A program made the translations under genes and the position numbers. A DNA stretch of 16,285 nt, taken from Planctomycetota bacterium. Its GTDB lineage: Bacteria; Planctomycetota; Phycisphaerae; Phycisphaerales; SM1A02. Position 1 is the first letter of the stretch. Each line of letters opens with the position of its first letter. Under the pieces are notes generated by a model. It saw nothing but the letters and a program-made list of their open reading frames with translations, did not search any database and had not been told where the DNA came from. The DNA lies in assembly GCA_003671065.1 (NCBI GenBank), contig QWPU01000030.1, positions 1 through 16,285 on the forward strand. The letters are read 5' to 3'. Shown here piece by piece: positions 1 to 6,099 of the stretch.

Positions 1-1
1 C

Positions 2-136
2 CCCGATCATGACGGCGCGGTGACTGCGGCGGATCTTTCCTTGCTGCTCGCTGCGTGGGGCAGTGAGAGCATGGATCTCTCGGGCGATGGCGTGGTCGGC
101 GCCGCGGATCTTTCGCTGCTGCTCGCGCGTTGGTAG
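2..136 (+). CDS. C-terminal end of a dockerin-type repeat protein (5' truncated)
   Basis: Only the last 44 codons lie in the window; the reading frame enters from the left edge and stops at TAG 134-136. The visible part holds two copies of a dockerin-like half: an acidic EF-hand-type loop (PDHDGAV and DLSGDGVVG) followed by the helix AADLSLLLA. The second copy ends in ARW just before the stop. Paired repeats of this kind at the extreme C-terminus are known from dockerin type I domains and are very common at the ends of secreted planctomycete proteins, where they bind calcium and probably mediate attachment or sorting. The catalytic or structural part lies outside the window, so the function of the whole protein cannot be told. 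Confidence 0.85.
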   Translation, partial: PDHDGAVTAADLSLLLAAWGSESMDLSGDGVVGAADLSLLLARW

Positions 137-292
137 CGCTCGCCGCGTGCTCGCGCATCGAAAATGCCGACGATTCCCGCTGTCAGGCATAGTCGTGCTG
201 CCACTCGCATCTTTGGCTGCGAAGCACGCTTGATCAGCAGCTGCCGCTGGTTGCGTGGCCAGGTTGTGAAGATCTCGTAGCCCACGGGCGCC

Positions 293-308
293 TCGGACTT
301 CAGTCCGA
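293..308. other. Short perfect hairpin at the end of the TPR gene
   Basis: A 6-bp perfect stem (TCGGAC / GTCCGA) encloses a TTCA loop and overlaps the stop codon of the minus-strand TPR-type gene. There is no T-run on either strand beside it, so it is at best a weak transcription-end or mRNA 3'-end structure between two units that converge here. The rest of the 163-bp gap between the dockerin stop and this gene shows nothing I recognise. Confidence 0.3.
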
Positions 309-1241
309 AGCTTTAGTTGATTTCTTCAACATCGCTTCGCTTGCAATCACACCGAACGCTGCCCAATCGGAAAGTTGCGCGCTGTCATGCAAGAGTTCTT
401 GCGCAGCTGCTTCGTCAAGCAGGATGTGACGCGCGTGCATTGCGCGACCGAAGCCGAGTGTTGCGCGATCGATGCCGATGCCGAGGGGGTTGTCGCGCGC
501 GCGGAGATCGTCCGAGTTCACTGCACCTTTGAAGAGCAGGCAGAGTTGTTGATACATCTTGTTTTCGCGCACATCCATGGTGGTAGTGATGGCGTCGATC
601 GCGGCGAATGCGGCAAGACGATCACCGCGTTCGAAGTGCGTGATGGCGAGCCAGTAACTTACGGCGACGAGTGTGTCATCGTTGGTCGAGAGTTCACGCG
701 CTCGCGACCACGCTGCGGCAGCGGCGTCGAGTTGCCCTTCGCAGAAACAAGCGAGCGCGAGGTGGTATTCGATGTTGCCATGGAGCGTTGAGCGCGGACC
801 TGCGGGGGTTGGGATGCCGTCCGCTTCGACGCTGTCGGTGGAGTCGGCGGTGAGCAGGGACGCTTTCGTGAGATCGGCGCGTGCGGGCGCGAGCTCGCGC
901 ACGGTGATGAATCGATGGCCGCGATGGCGAAGGAGTTCTGCAGTTTCGCCGTAGCGCGCAATGCATTGCGTGTACCAGAGAATCGACTCCTGATAGCGAC
1001 CGAGATAGGCAAGCCTTCGGCCGACCCAAATCGCAAGATCCATGCGATCAGGCTGCGCGTCCCACGCCGCGCGCGCGGTTGCAAGATTGGCTTCGAGTTC
1101 ATTGCGCCGCTCACGACCGAGTTGCGGACCCGTGAGTGCGTTGCCAGTCAATGAGTGCGCTTCAACAGTCGAACATGACAAAGGCATCACCGAGGCGTAC
1201 AGCGCGAGGGTGAATGAACAGGCTCGGAGCAGTTGTCTCAT
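300..1241 (-). CDS. Exported TPR-type repeat protein
   Basis: A 313-residue protein with an N-terminal export signal (residues 1-24: basic start, hydrophobic stretch, then PLSC). The PLSC cysteine could be a lipid-attachment site, but the lipobox is imperfect because the -3 residue is Pro. Two tetratricopeptide-like helical pairs are visible. One is at about 68-127, with GRRLAYLGRYQESILWY and LRHRGHRFITVRELAPARADL. The other is at about 157-217, with IEYHLALACFCEGQLDAAAAAW and a following helix pair. The GRRLAYLGRY, LRHRGHR, STLHGNIEYHLALA and NDDTLVAVSYWLA stretches match, from memory, a conserved unnamed TPR family found in several Gram-negative phyla. The enzymatic role is unknown; a protein-protein scaffold in the envelope is inferred. 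It starts 4 nt after the stop of the DUF6159-like gene, so the two are very probably one operon. Confidence 0.8.
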   Translation of the reverse strand: MRQLLRACSFTLALYASVMPLSCSTVEAHSLTGNALTGPQLGRERRNELEANLATARAAWDAQPDRMDLAIWVGRRLAYLGRYQESILWYTQCIARYGETAELLRHRGHRFITVRELAPARADLTKASLLTADSTDSVEADGIPTPAGPRSTLHGNIEYHLALACFCEGQLDAAAAAWSRARELSTNDDTLVAVSYWLAITHFERGDRLAAFAAIDAITTTMDVRENKMYQQLCLLFKGAVNSDDLRARDNPLGIGIDRATLGFGRAMHARHILLDEAAAQELLHDSAQLSDWAAFGVIASEAMLKKSTKASD

Positions 1242-1245
1242 GCGT

Positions 1246-2178
1246 TCATGCTTTCGCAGTTTTCGGCGCCTTCTTCAGTGCAAACGCTCCCTTGAGCGCA
1301 CCCGCATCAAAGCCATCGAGCACCGTGCCATCGAGCGCGTAGCGATAGAGCGCCACTTGCACGATTGAACCAAGCGTGCTGGCGACGAGGCTCCACGCAA
1401 TCATGAGCAGCACGCCACACGAACCAACCGCGACACCAAGCACGGCGCTTTCGTTCACGACCCCAAGAACCACGCCCGCAATGATGAACATGAGGCAGAC
1501 CAGCGTGACTACAAATCCAATCGCGCCAAACCCGATTGCGAGCACAAGCCCTTCGCCCCATGTCTTCTTGATGGTGTGCGCTGAACGCTTTACTGCTTCA
1601 ATCGGACCGACGCCATCTAAGACCAGCGCGGGAATGACGAAGTAGGTTCCGATTGCCCATGCGAGTCCAATGAAGCCGATCACGAACTTACCAACGAAGC
1701 CCACGCGCTCTTCGATGCAGCGAAGAATTGTGCCAATGATTGCGCTCACCAGCGCCCAACCGAGAATCTGCGGAAGCCGTTGCATTGCAATCGCAAGACC
1801 TTCGCGCACGCCAGATGCTTCACCGCGCAAACGCTTGTCTGCGGCGCCAATGAGCGCAGCGTTGAAGAAGATGGTGACGAAACTGGTGACGAGATAGAAC
1901 GCGAACATCGTGCTCCACACGATCAGGCGCGCGGATGTTGATGCCGCGCTGTCGCCGCTCGCAGTTGCAGCGCGCTTGGAATCCGCTGAATCCATCACCT
2001 GTCTAAACGCGCCAAGCAACTCATCACTCAGCACGATCGGCAGCGCGAAACTCGCAACCACCACAAGCAACGCAGCGCCGCTAAGGATCGGAAACAGCAC
2101 CAGGCCTGGCTCACTCTTGAGCACACTCCACGCTTGTTTGAATAGTTCCGCCGAACGTTTGATTCTTCCAAAGAGCAT
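1246..2178 (-). CDS. DUF6159-like multi-pass membrane protein
   Basis: A 310-residue integral membrane protein with about six hydrophobic segments (roughly residues 27-50, 86-110, 136-153, 164-188, 211-240 and 247-275). The stretches FNAALIGAADKRLRGE, ILGWALVSAIIGTILR, EERVGFVG and DGVGPIEAVKRSAHTIKKTWGE resemble the DUF6159 family of uncharacterised bacterial membrane proteins. I choose the ATG at 2178 over an in-frame TTG at 2199 because the ATG has a good ribosome site, AAGGA, 6 nt upstream. The lysine-rich C-terminus (KKAPKTAKA) should be cytoplasmic. No function is established; the tight link with the exported TPR protein downstream suggests an envelope role. Family assignment is by recall of the motif pattern. 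Confidence 0.85.
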   Translation of the reverse strand: MLFGRIKRSAELFKQAWSVLKSEPGLVLFPILSGAALLVVVASFALPIVLSDELLGAFRQVMDSADSKRAATASGDSAASTSARLIVWSTMFAFYLVTSFVTIFFNAALIGAADKRLRGEASGVREGLAIAMQRLPQILGWALVSAIIGTILRCIEERVGFVGKFVIGFIGLAWAIGTYFVIPALVLDGVGPIEAVKRSAHTIKKTWGEGLVLAIGFGAIGFVVTLVCLMFIIAGVVLGVVNESAVLGVAVGSCGVLLMIAWSLVASTLGSIVQVALYRYALDGTVLDGFDAGALKGAFALKKAPKTAKA

Positions 2179-2223
2179 GACCGATCCTTCTCGCAGCAAA
2201 GCCGCGTTGATGTGAAGTATGCA

Positions 2224-2252
2224 ACGCTACCACGCGTTGGAGGTCAGTTCAA
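2224..2252 (-). promoter_or_regulatory. Candidate promoter for the DUF6159-TPR operon
   Basis: Read on the minus strand, TTGAAC (2252-2247) is followed after 17 nt by TAGCGT (2229-2224). Each hexamer matches the sigma-70 consensus at 4 of 6 positions. It lies in the 102-bp gap behind hpd and would give a leader of about 40 nt that contains the AAGGA ribosome site of the next gene. This is a pattern match only. Confidence 0.35.
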
Positions 2253-2262
2253 GGTGCCGACG

Positions 2263-2276
2263 CGGCGCGAGCGCCG
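2263..2276 (-). terminator. GC-rich hairpin right after hpd, possible terminator
   Basis: A perfect 5-bp stem (CGGCG / CGCCG on the minus strand) with a CTCG tetraloop begins 4 nt behind the hpd stop codon; it could extend by a GAC/GTC pair across a bulge. No U-tract follows, so a canonical Rho-independent terminator is not shown. The position between hpd and the next promoter candidate is the main support. Confidence 0.3.
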
Positions 2277-2280
2277 TCAA

Positions 2281-3477
2281 TTACAGATTGCCGCGTCGAT
2301 CTTGCTCGACTTCCAGACTCTCAAAGAGCGCCTTGAAATTGCCTTTACCGAAGCTCTGCGAGCCTCGGCGGCAGATGATTTCGAAGAAGAGCGTCGGACG
2401 ATCTTGCAACGGTTTCGTGAAGAGTTGCAGCAAATAGCCCTCGTCATCGGCATCAACCAGAATGCCAAGATCCTTCACGCGCGTGTGATCTTCTTTGACA
2501 ACCGTATGACCGTGCTGCGTGAGCATCGCGTTCACGCGCTTCCATACCGTCTCGTAGTAGGTTTCGGGAATGGTGAGGAAGTCGACGCCACGGCGACGCA
2601 GTTCGGTGATCGAAGTCAACTCATCATCAGTGCGCAACGCCAAGTGCTGCACGCCTGCGGTGTTGTCGTGCCAGTCGAGATACTCTTGAATTTGGCTCTT
2701 CTTCTTACCCGCAGCAGGTTCGTTGATCGGCATCTTGATGAGGTGATTACCACTGGCCATGACCTTGGACATGAGCGACGAGTACTCAGTGCCGATGTCT
2801 TTGTCATCGAAGTGTTTGAACATCGCAAAGCCCAACACTTCTTCATACCACTTCACCCATGTGTTCATCTTGCCGAGTTCAACATTGCCAACCGCGTGAT
2901 CGACATACTTGAGTCCGCAGGGATTTTTGTGGTTGTAGTCGTTGAGCGGATAGTCCTTCACCATGCGGAATCCTGGCATGAAGAGTCCGCCGTTTTTCAG
3001 GCTCGGCAACGCGTACGCGCCGGTGCGTGAGACAAAGGAGTGCTGCGCGCGTCCGTAGGTCTTGAGGCCCGCGAAGGTGACGCTGCCCGTGTCGTCGCTG
3101 TATGTCGTTGGTTCATACGCGCTCTCGCCGCCGTTTTTGATCGCTTGCTTCCACGCTTTCTCCGCGTCAAACACAGTGAGCGCGAGATCCTTCACGCCGT
3201 CGCCGTACTGCGCTGATTCCTTGGCCGCAGCGCCATCCTTCGTGAGCGAACTCTCGAGAATGATGCGGATGTTGCCTTGCGTGAGCAGATACATCGCGCG
3301 GTCGCGACTGCCCGTGGTGAGATCAGCGATCTGCTCGACTTGAAATCCGAACGCGCTGGCATAGAAGAACGCTGCTTGCTTGGCGTTGCCAACATAGAAG
3401 CGCACATGGTCGACATCGATCAGGAGCAGTGGATCGGTGGCGGTCGAAGAAGCGGTGGACGGACTGAGCGTGGACAT
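2281..3477 (-). CDS. hpd: 4-hydroxyphenylpyruvate dioxygenase
   Basis: A 398-residue non-haem Fe(II) enzyme that converts 4-hydroxyphenylpyruvate and O2 to homogentisate and CO2, the second step of tyrosine breakdown and the entry to homogentisate-derived quinones. Two vicinal-oxygen-chelate halves are visible: the N-terminal half from DVDHVRFYVGNAKQAAFFY (about 21-39) and the catalytic half from about residue 190. The iron ligands of the family are present: His194 in VDHAVGNV, His278 in VQHLALRT and Glu366 in LFFEIICR. The C-terminal helix after GKGNFKALFESLE is also typical. Length fits the family (350-400). No other tyrosine-catabolism gene is in the window, so it appears to be a single gene here. 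The ATG at 3477 lacks a clear Shine-Dalgarno but has TATCAT 6 nt upstream. Confidence 0.97.
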   Translation of the reverse strand: MSTLSPSTASSTATDPLLLIDVDHVRFYVGNAKQAAFFYASAFGFQVEQIADLTTGSRDRAMYLLTQGNIRIILESSLTKDGAAAKESAQYGDGVKDLALTVFDAEKAWKQAIKNGGESAYEPTTYSDDTGSVTFAGLKTYGRAQHSFVSRTGAYALPSLKNGGLFMPGFRMVKDYPLNDYNHKNPCGLKYVDHAVGNVELGKMNTWVKWYEEVLGFAMFKHFDDKDIGTEYSSLMSKVMASGNHLIKMPINEPAAGKKKSQIQEYLDWHDNTAGVQHLALRTDDELTSITELRRRGVDFLTIPETYYETVWKRVNAMLTQHGHTVVKEDHTRVKDLGILVDADDEGYLLQLFTKPLQDRPTLFFEIICRRGSQSFGKGNFKALFESLEVEQDRRGNL

Positions 3478-3483
3478 CCCGCG

Positions 3484-3512
3484 ATGATAGTGTGGTCGCG
3501 TCGAGTTGTTAC
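3484..3512 (-). promoter_or_regulatory. Promoter candidate for hpd, probably leaderless
   Basis: Minus strand: GTAACA (3512-3507; 4 of 6 to TTGACA), a 17-nt spacer, then TATCAT (3489-3484; 5 of 6 to TATAAT). Only 6 nt (CGCGGG) separate the -10 hexamer from the hpd ATG, so transcription would begin at or next to the start codon. It shares the 45-bp divergent gap with the promoter candidate for the small membrane protein. Confidence 0.45.
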
Positions 3513-3515
3513 GCT
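3510..3515 (+). promoter_or_regulatory. -10-like TACGCT before the small membrane protein
   Basis: TACGCT lies 7 nt before the ATG at 3523 and fits the TANNNT pattern seen at several starts in this window. I see no convincing -35 element at 16-18 nt and no Shine-Dalgarno in the 7 nt between. It partly overlaps the -35 candidate of the divergent hpd promoter, so the two directions could interfere. Confidence 0.3.
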
Positions 3516-3522
3516 CACAGCA

Positions 3523-3741
3523 ATGAGCAATGAATCGAACCCTTCGAAGCGACCTTCATACGCGCCCGAGAATCGCTCGAAGCATGGCGGGAAGTTCCTC
3601 GCCGTCGGCGTGTTCGTGCTGCTGCTCCTTGCGTCTGCAGTCTCGATCTATGTGGTGGTCAATCGCGGAAGTGCAGGAATTGTGCTGAAACACGCGCCTG
3701 CGCCGCAAGAGCCGCCGATCGTTGCGCCGAGCACTCAGTAA
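3523..3741 (+). CDS. Small single-pass membrane protein
   Basis: A 72-residue protein that I do not recognise. A polar, positively charged N-terminus (about residues 1-24, with SKRPSY and ENRSKHGGK) leads into one hydrophobic helix (about 25-46, FLAVGVFVLLLLASAVSIYVVV). A short Pro/Ala-rich tail (HAPAPQEPPIVAP) follows. The charge pattern predicts the N-terminus inside and the tail outside. The ATG at 3523 is preferred over upstream in-frame starts because those lie inside the hpd coding region and give a sequence with no protein-like character. The gene stands between hpd (divergent) and apt (convergent); its last 7 nt overlap the end of apt. That it is a real gene rests on the clean membrane-protein layout and the fit to the gap. 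Confidence 0.65.
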   Translation: MSNESNPSKRPSYAPENRSKHGGKFLAVGVFVLLLLASAVSIYVVVNRGSAGIVLKHAPAPQEPPIVAPSTQ

Positions 3742-4259
3742 CGCAGAATCGATTCGGTGCGCATGCCGCCGAGATTCGCGCGACCTTTCAAGAACTCCAG
3801 TTCGATGAGCACGCTTGCGCCAACGATGGTGGCGCCAAGGCCGCCTTCACCAAGCAGTTGCAAACTCGCGGCGAGCGTTCCACCTGTGGCGAGCAAGTCA
3901 TCGACAAGCAGCACGCGCATGCCAGGCTTCACGGCGTCGATGTGCACATGCAGTCGGTCCGTTCCATATTCCAATGCGTACTCAATACTGCGCGTGTGAT
4001 ACGGAAGTTTTCCTGGCTTGCGAACAGGGACAAACCCCGCGCTCAAACTCGTGGCCACTGCAGTTCCGAAGATGAAGCCACGGCTTTCGGGCCCCACAAC
4101 AATATCGATGCGTTCATTGCGAAACGGATTCGCCATGAGCTCAATGGCGAGTGCAAGCCCTGCGGGATCAGCAAGCAACGGCGTCACATCTTTGAAGACG
4201 ATGCCTGGCTTTGGAAAGTCTGGAACATCACGAATGAGGCGCGAAAGCTGCGAGTGCAT
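3735..4259 (-). CDS. apt: Adenine phosphoribosyltransferase
   Basis: A 174-residue cytoplasmic purine-salvage enzyme that makes AMP and pyrophosphate from adenine and PRPP. Family marks in order are: IRDVPDFPKPGIVFKDVTPLLAD near the N-terminus (about 9-31); VVGPESRGFIFG (54-65); VRKPGKLPY (79-87) of the flexible loop; and the 13-residue PRPP-binding motif VLLVDDLLATGGT (116-128) with its two adjacent Asp. Length matches the family (170-180). The ATG at 4259 is chosen because homology begins there; extending upstream would run into the groES gene. There is no Shine-Dalgarno, but TACCGT lies 6 nt upstream. Transcribed away from groES; the stop overlaps the small membrane-protein gene by 7 nt. 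Confidence 0.96.
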   Translation of the reverse strand: MHSQLSRLIRDVPDFPKPGIVFKDVTPLLADPAGLALAIELMANPFRNERIDIVVGPESRGFIFGTAVATSLSAGFVPVRKPGKLPYHTRSIEYALEYGTDRLHVHIDAVKPGMRVLLVDDLLATGGTLAASLQLLGEGGLGATIVGASVLIELEFLKGRANLGGMRTESILRY

Positions 4260-4265
4260 TGAAGC

Positions 4266-4271
4266 ACGGTA
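4266..4271 (-). promoter_or_regulatory. -10-like TACCGT before apt
   Basis: Minus-strand TACCGT ends 6 nt before the apt ATG, with no Shine-Dalgarno in the intervening GCTTCA. No clear -35 is seen. It fits the TANNNT plus 6 nt spacing seen at other starts in the window and implies a leaderless apt mRNA. Confidence 0.35.
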
Positions 4272-4293
4272 GCGACCAACGCATGGATGCGGG

Positions 4294-4299
4294 TATAGT
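4294..4299 (+). promoter_or_regulatory. -10-like TATAGT before groES
   Basis: TATAGT (5 of 6 to TATAAT) ends 6 nt before the ATG at 4306; the 6 nt CGAAGC carry no Shine-Dalgarno. No good -35 is visible, so either the -10 dominates or another sigma factor is used. It would drive the groES-aroA-exporter run as a leaderless transcript. Confidence 0.4.
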
Positions 4300-4305
4300 C
4301 GAAGC

Positions 4306-4638
4306 ATGGCCGACGCTGGTGACAAGACCGAACGCAAAGCAGTCCTTGAAACCGTTGAGCCTGTTGGCAAGCGCGTGCTCATTCGCAAGGATGAGGACAA
4401 GAAGATCACCAAGGTTGGCTTGCATCTTCCTGACAAGATGGAGATTCCAACCATCACTGGTCGCGTGGTCGCGGTGAGTACCGAAATCGAGCGCGACGAC
4501 AACTATCCAATCAAGCAATACGACCGCGTGCTGTTCAATCCGAAGCACGCGATTCCCGTGGACTTTGAAGGCGACAATCGACTCTTCGTGATTCCGATCG
4601 AAGATGTAGTCGCGGTCTTTCGGCGGGAAAAAGCGTGA
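4306..4638 (+). CDS. groES: GroES-like co-chaperonin (Cpn10 family)
   Basis: A 110-residue protein of the chaperonin-10 family, whose members form the heptameric lid of GroEL in the cytoplasm. The core fits: VEPVGKRVLIRKDED (17-31), a mobile loop with VGLHLP (37-42) in the place of the GroEL-contacting Ile-Val-Leu tripeptide, TGRVVAVS (51-58), YDRVLFNP (72-79) and the closing IPIEDVVAVF (96-105). It is longer than usual (about 95) because of a 14-residue N-terminal extension and changes around IERDDNYPIKQ. No groEL is adjacent, and the stop codon overlaps the start of aroA (GTGA). Planctomycetes often carry extra groES copies apart from groEL, so this may be a secondary one. Family call is firm; the partner chaperonin is unknown. 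Confidence 0.88.
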   Translation: MADAGDKTERKAVLETVEPVGKRVLIRKDEDKKITKVGLHLPDKMEIPTITGRVVAVSTEIERDDNYPIKQYDRVLFNPKHAIPVDFEGDNRLFVIPIEDVVAVFRREKA

Positions 4639-6092
4639 GTCGCTTTCCCGCGGCGCATGCTGCGAGCGTGGGGGCTGCTGCCGCGCGAACTATCGAGCCG
4701 TTTGCAGTTGTGAATGCGACGCATGATGCGACGGTGCGTAGCCATGCATTGCGCATTCGTCTGCCAGGATCGAAGAGTCTGACGAATCGCCATCTTGTGC
4801 TTGCGGCGTTAGCTGAAGGCACCACGGAACTGCGCGGGATTCTGCACTCTGATGATTGCGATCGTTTGCAGTTTGCACTCATGTTGATGGGCGCGCAGTT
4901 CAAAGAGAAGGGCGACCTCTTGCAGGTGAAGGGTGTCGCGGGTCGACCCAATGCGGTGGAGCTTCTCAACTTAGGTGAAGGCGGCACTCCGACGCGATTC
5001 ATGCTGGCGGTCGCGGCGCTTGCTGATGGTGAAACTGAAGTCGACGCGAGCGCGCGCATGCGTGAACGACCGATTGGCGAAGGCGTTTCGATGTTGCAAG
5101 CGCTTGGTGCGCAGGCGAGTTGGGGCGCAACGGCGGGTGCACTTCCTGTGCGCGTGCGCGGCGTGATGACGGGCGGTTCGATTGAAGTTGGTCGCACGGC
5201 GTCGAGCCAGTTTGTGTCGGCGCTGATGTTGGTGGCGGCGCATTGCGCGCGCGGCATTGATTTGCATTTCACCGAGACGCCGACGAGTGCGTCATATCTC
5301 GCGCTCAGTTACGACGCGTTGCGGCAGGCGGGGATTGAAGCGAGTCTTGCGTTTGGTCCGACGATTGTTGGTGCGGCTCATGCGGCTTCGCAGTGGAACG
5401 GACTTGCGCGCATCACGATTGCGCCCGCACGCGTGAAGGGATATCGCGCAGTGATTGAGCCTGATGCATCGAGCGCTGTCTACATCGCAGCGCTAGCGGC
5501 ATTGATTGGCGTGCCGATTGAACTCACGGATCTACCGCGACGCGGCGCGCAGCCTGACTTCGCGTTTCTGTCTGATCTTGAATTGCGCGGTGCGCGCGTT
5601 GAGGAAGTGAAGACGGCGAGTGGTGGCGTTGCGACTCGAGTCACGCGTCAACACGCGTTGCGCGCGCGCGATGCGGACTATTCCGCAGCACCCGATGCCG
5701 CAGTGATGGCGATGGTGCTCGCAGGACTCTGCGATGGTCCAAGTCTGTTCACGGGACTCGCAACGCTGCGGGTGAAGGAATCGGATCGCATTGAAAGTGT
5801 TGCGGCGGGCTTGCGTGCGCTCGGTGGTCAAGTCGACACTGGTCCTGATTGGGCGCGCGTGTATCCGCTGCCGCTGCAACTCACGCCGGCCACGATTTCT
5901 TCAGCGAATGACCACCGTATTGCGATGAGTTTCGCGGTACTCGGTTGCGCGCGCGCTGGGGTTACCATTGCGGATCCTGCAGTTGTGAGCAAGAGTTGGC
6001 CGTCGTTTTGGACTGCACTCGATCTACTTCGGACTGAGGTTGTGCGGCAGAATGGCGCGCCTTCAAGCAGTAAGGAACAGAAAGCGGAATGA
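4635..6092 (+). CDS. aroA: 3-phosphoshikimate 1-carboxyvinyltransferase (EPSP synthase)
   Basis: A 485-residue enzyme that joins phosphoenolpyruvate to shikimate 3-phosphate, the sixth step of the shikimate pathway to aromatic amino acids. Recognisable marks are: LPGSKSLTNRHLVLAALAEG (43-62, with the substrate-binding Lys47); the PEP loop GEGGTPTRF (114-122); PDAAVMAM (353-360, with the catalytic Asp354); LRVKESDRI (378-386); ANDHRIAMSFAVLG (424-437) and VSKSWPSF (451-458). The PEP loop departs from the usual GNAGTAMRPL and GNSGTTMRLL forms. The protein is longer than usual (about 430) owing to about 30 extra N-terminal residues and a polar C-terminal tail. The GTG start at 4635 is chosen because it overlaps the groES stop (GTGA), which suggests coupled translation, and no in-frame ATG lies before the first motif. 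Confidence 0.95.
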   Translation: MSRFPAAHAASVGAAAARTIEPFAVVNATHDATVRSHALRIRLPGSKSLTNRHLVLAALAEGTTELRGILHSDDCDRLQFALMLMGAQFKEKGDLLQVKGVAGRPNAVELLNLGEGGTPTRFMLAVAALADGETEVDASARMRERPIGEGVSMLQALGAQASWGATAGALPVRVRGVMTGGSIEVGRTASSQFVSALMLVAAHCARGIDLHFTETPTSASYLALSYDALRQAGIEASLAFGPTIVGAAHAASQWNGLARITIAPARVKGYRAVIEPDASSAVYIAALAALIGVPIELTDLPRRGAQPDFAFLSDLELRGARVEEVKTASGGVATRVTRQHALRARDADYSAAPDAAVMAMVLAGLCDGPSLFTGLATLRVKESDRIESVAAGLRALGGQVDTGPDWARVYPLPLQLTPATISSANDHRIAMSFAVLGCARAGVTIADPAVVSKSWPSFWTALDLLRTEVVRQNGAPSSSKEQKAE

Positions 6093-6099
6093 CGCGCGA

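Noticed and set aside
7..285. Minus-strand opening of 92 codons opposite the dockerin end
   Set aside because: Most of it is antisense to the dockerin repeats, and the remainder is Arg-rich with no domain character and no ribosome site.
375..791. Plus-strand opening opposite the TPR-type gene
   Set aside because: No ribosome site or domain; the minus-strand frame has an export signal, TPR-like motifs and operon spacing.
2179..2199. In-frame TTG start 7 codons upstream of the DUF6159-like gene
   Set aside because: The ATG at 2178 has AAGGA 6 nt upstream; the TTG has no ribosome site and the family begins at MLFGRI.
2263..2276. The post-hpd hairpin as a confident Rho-independent terminator
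   Set aside because: The stem is only 5 bp and lacks a U-tract, so it is listed only at low confidence.
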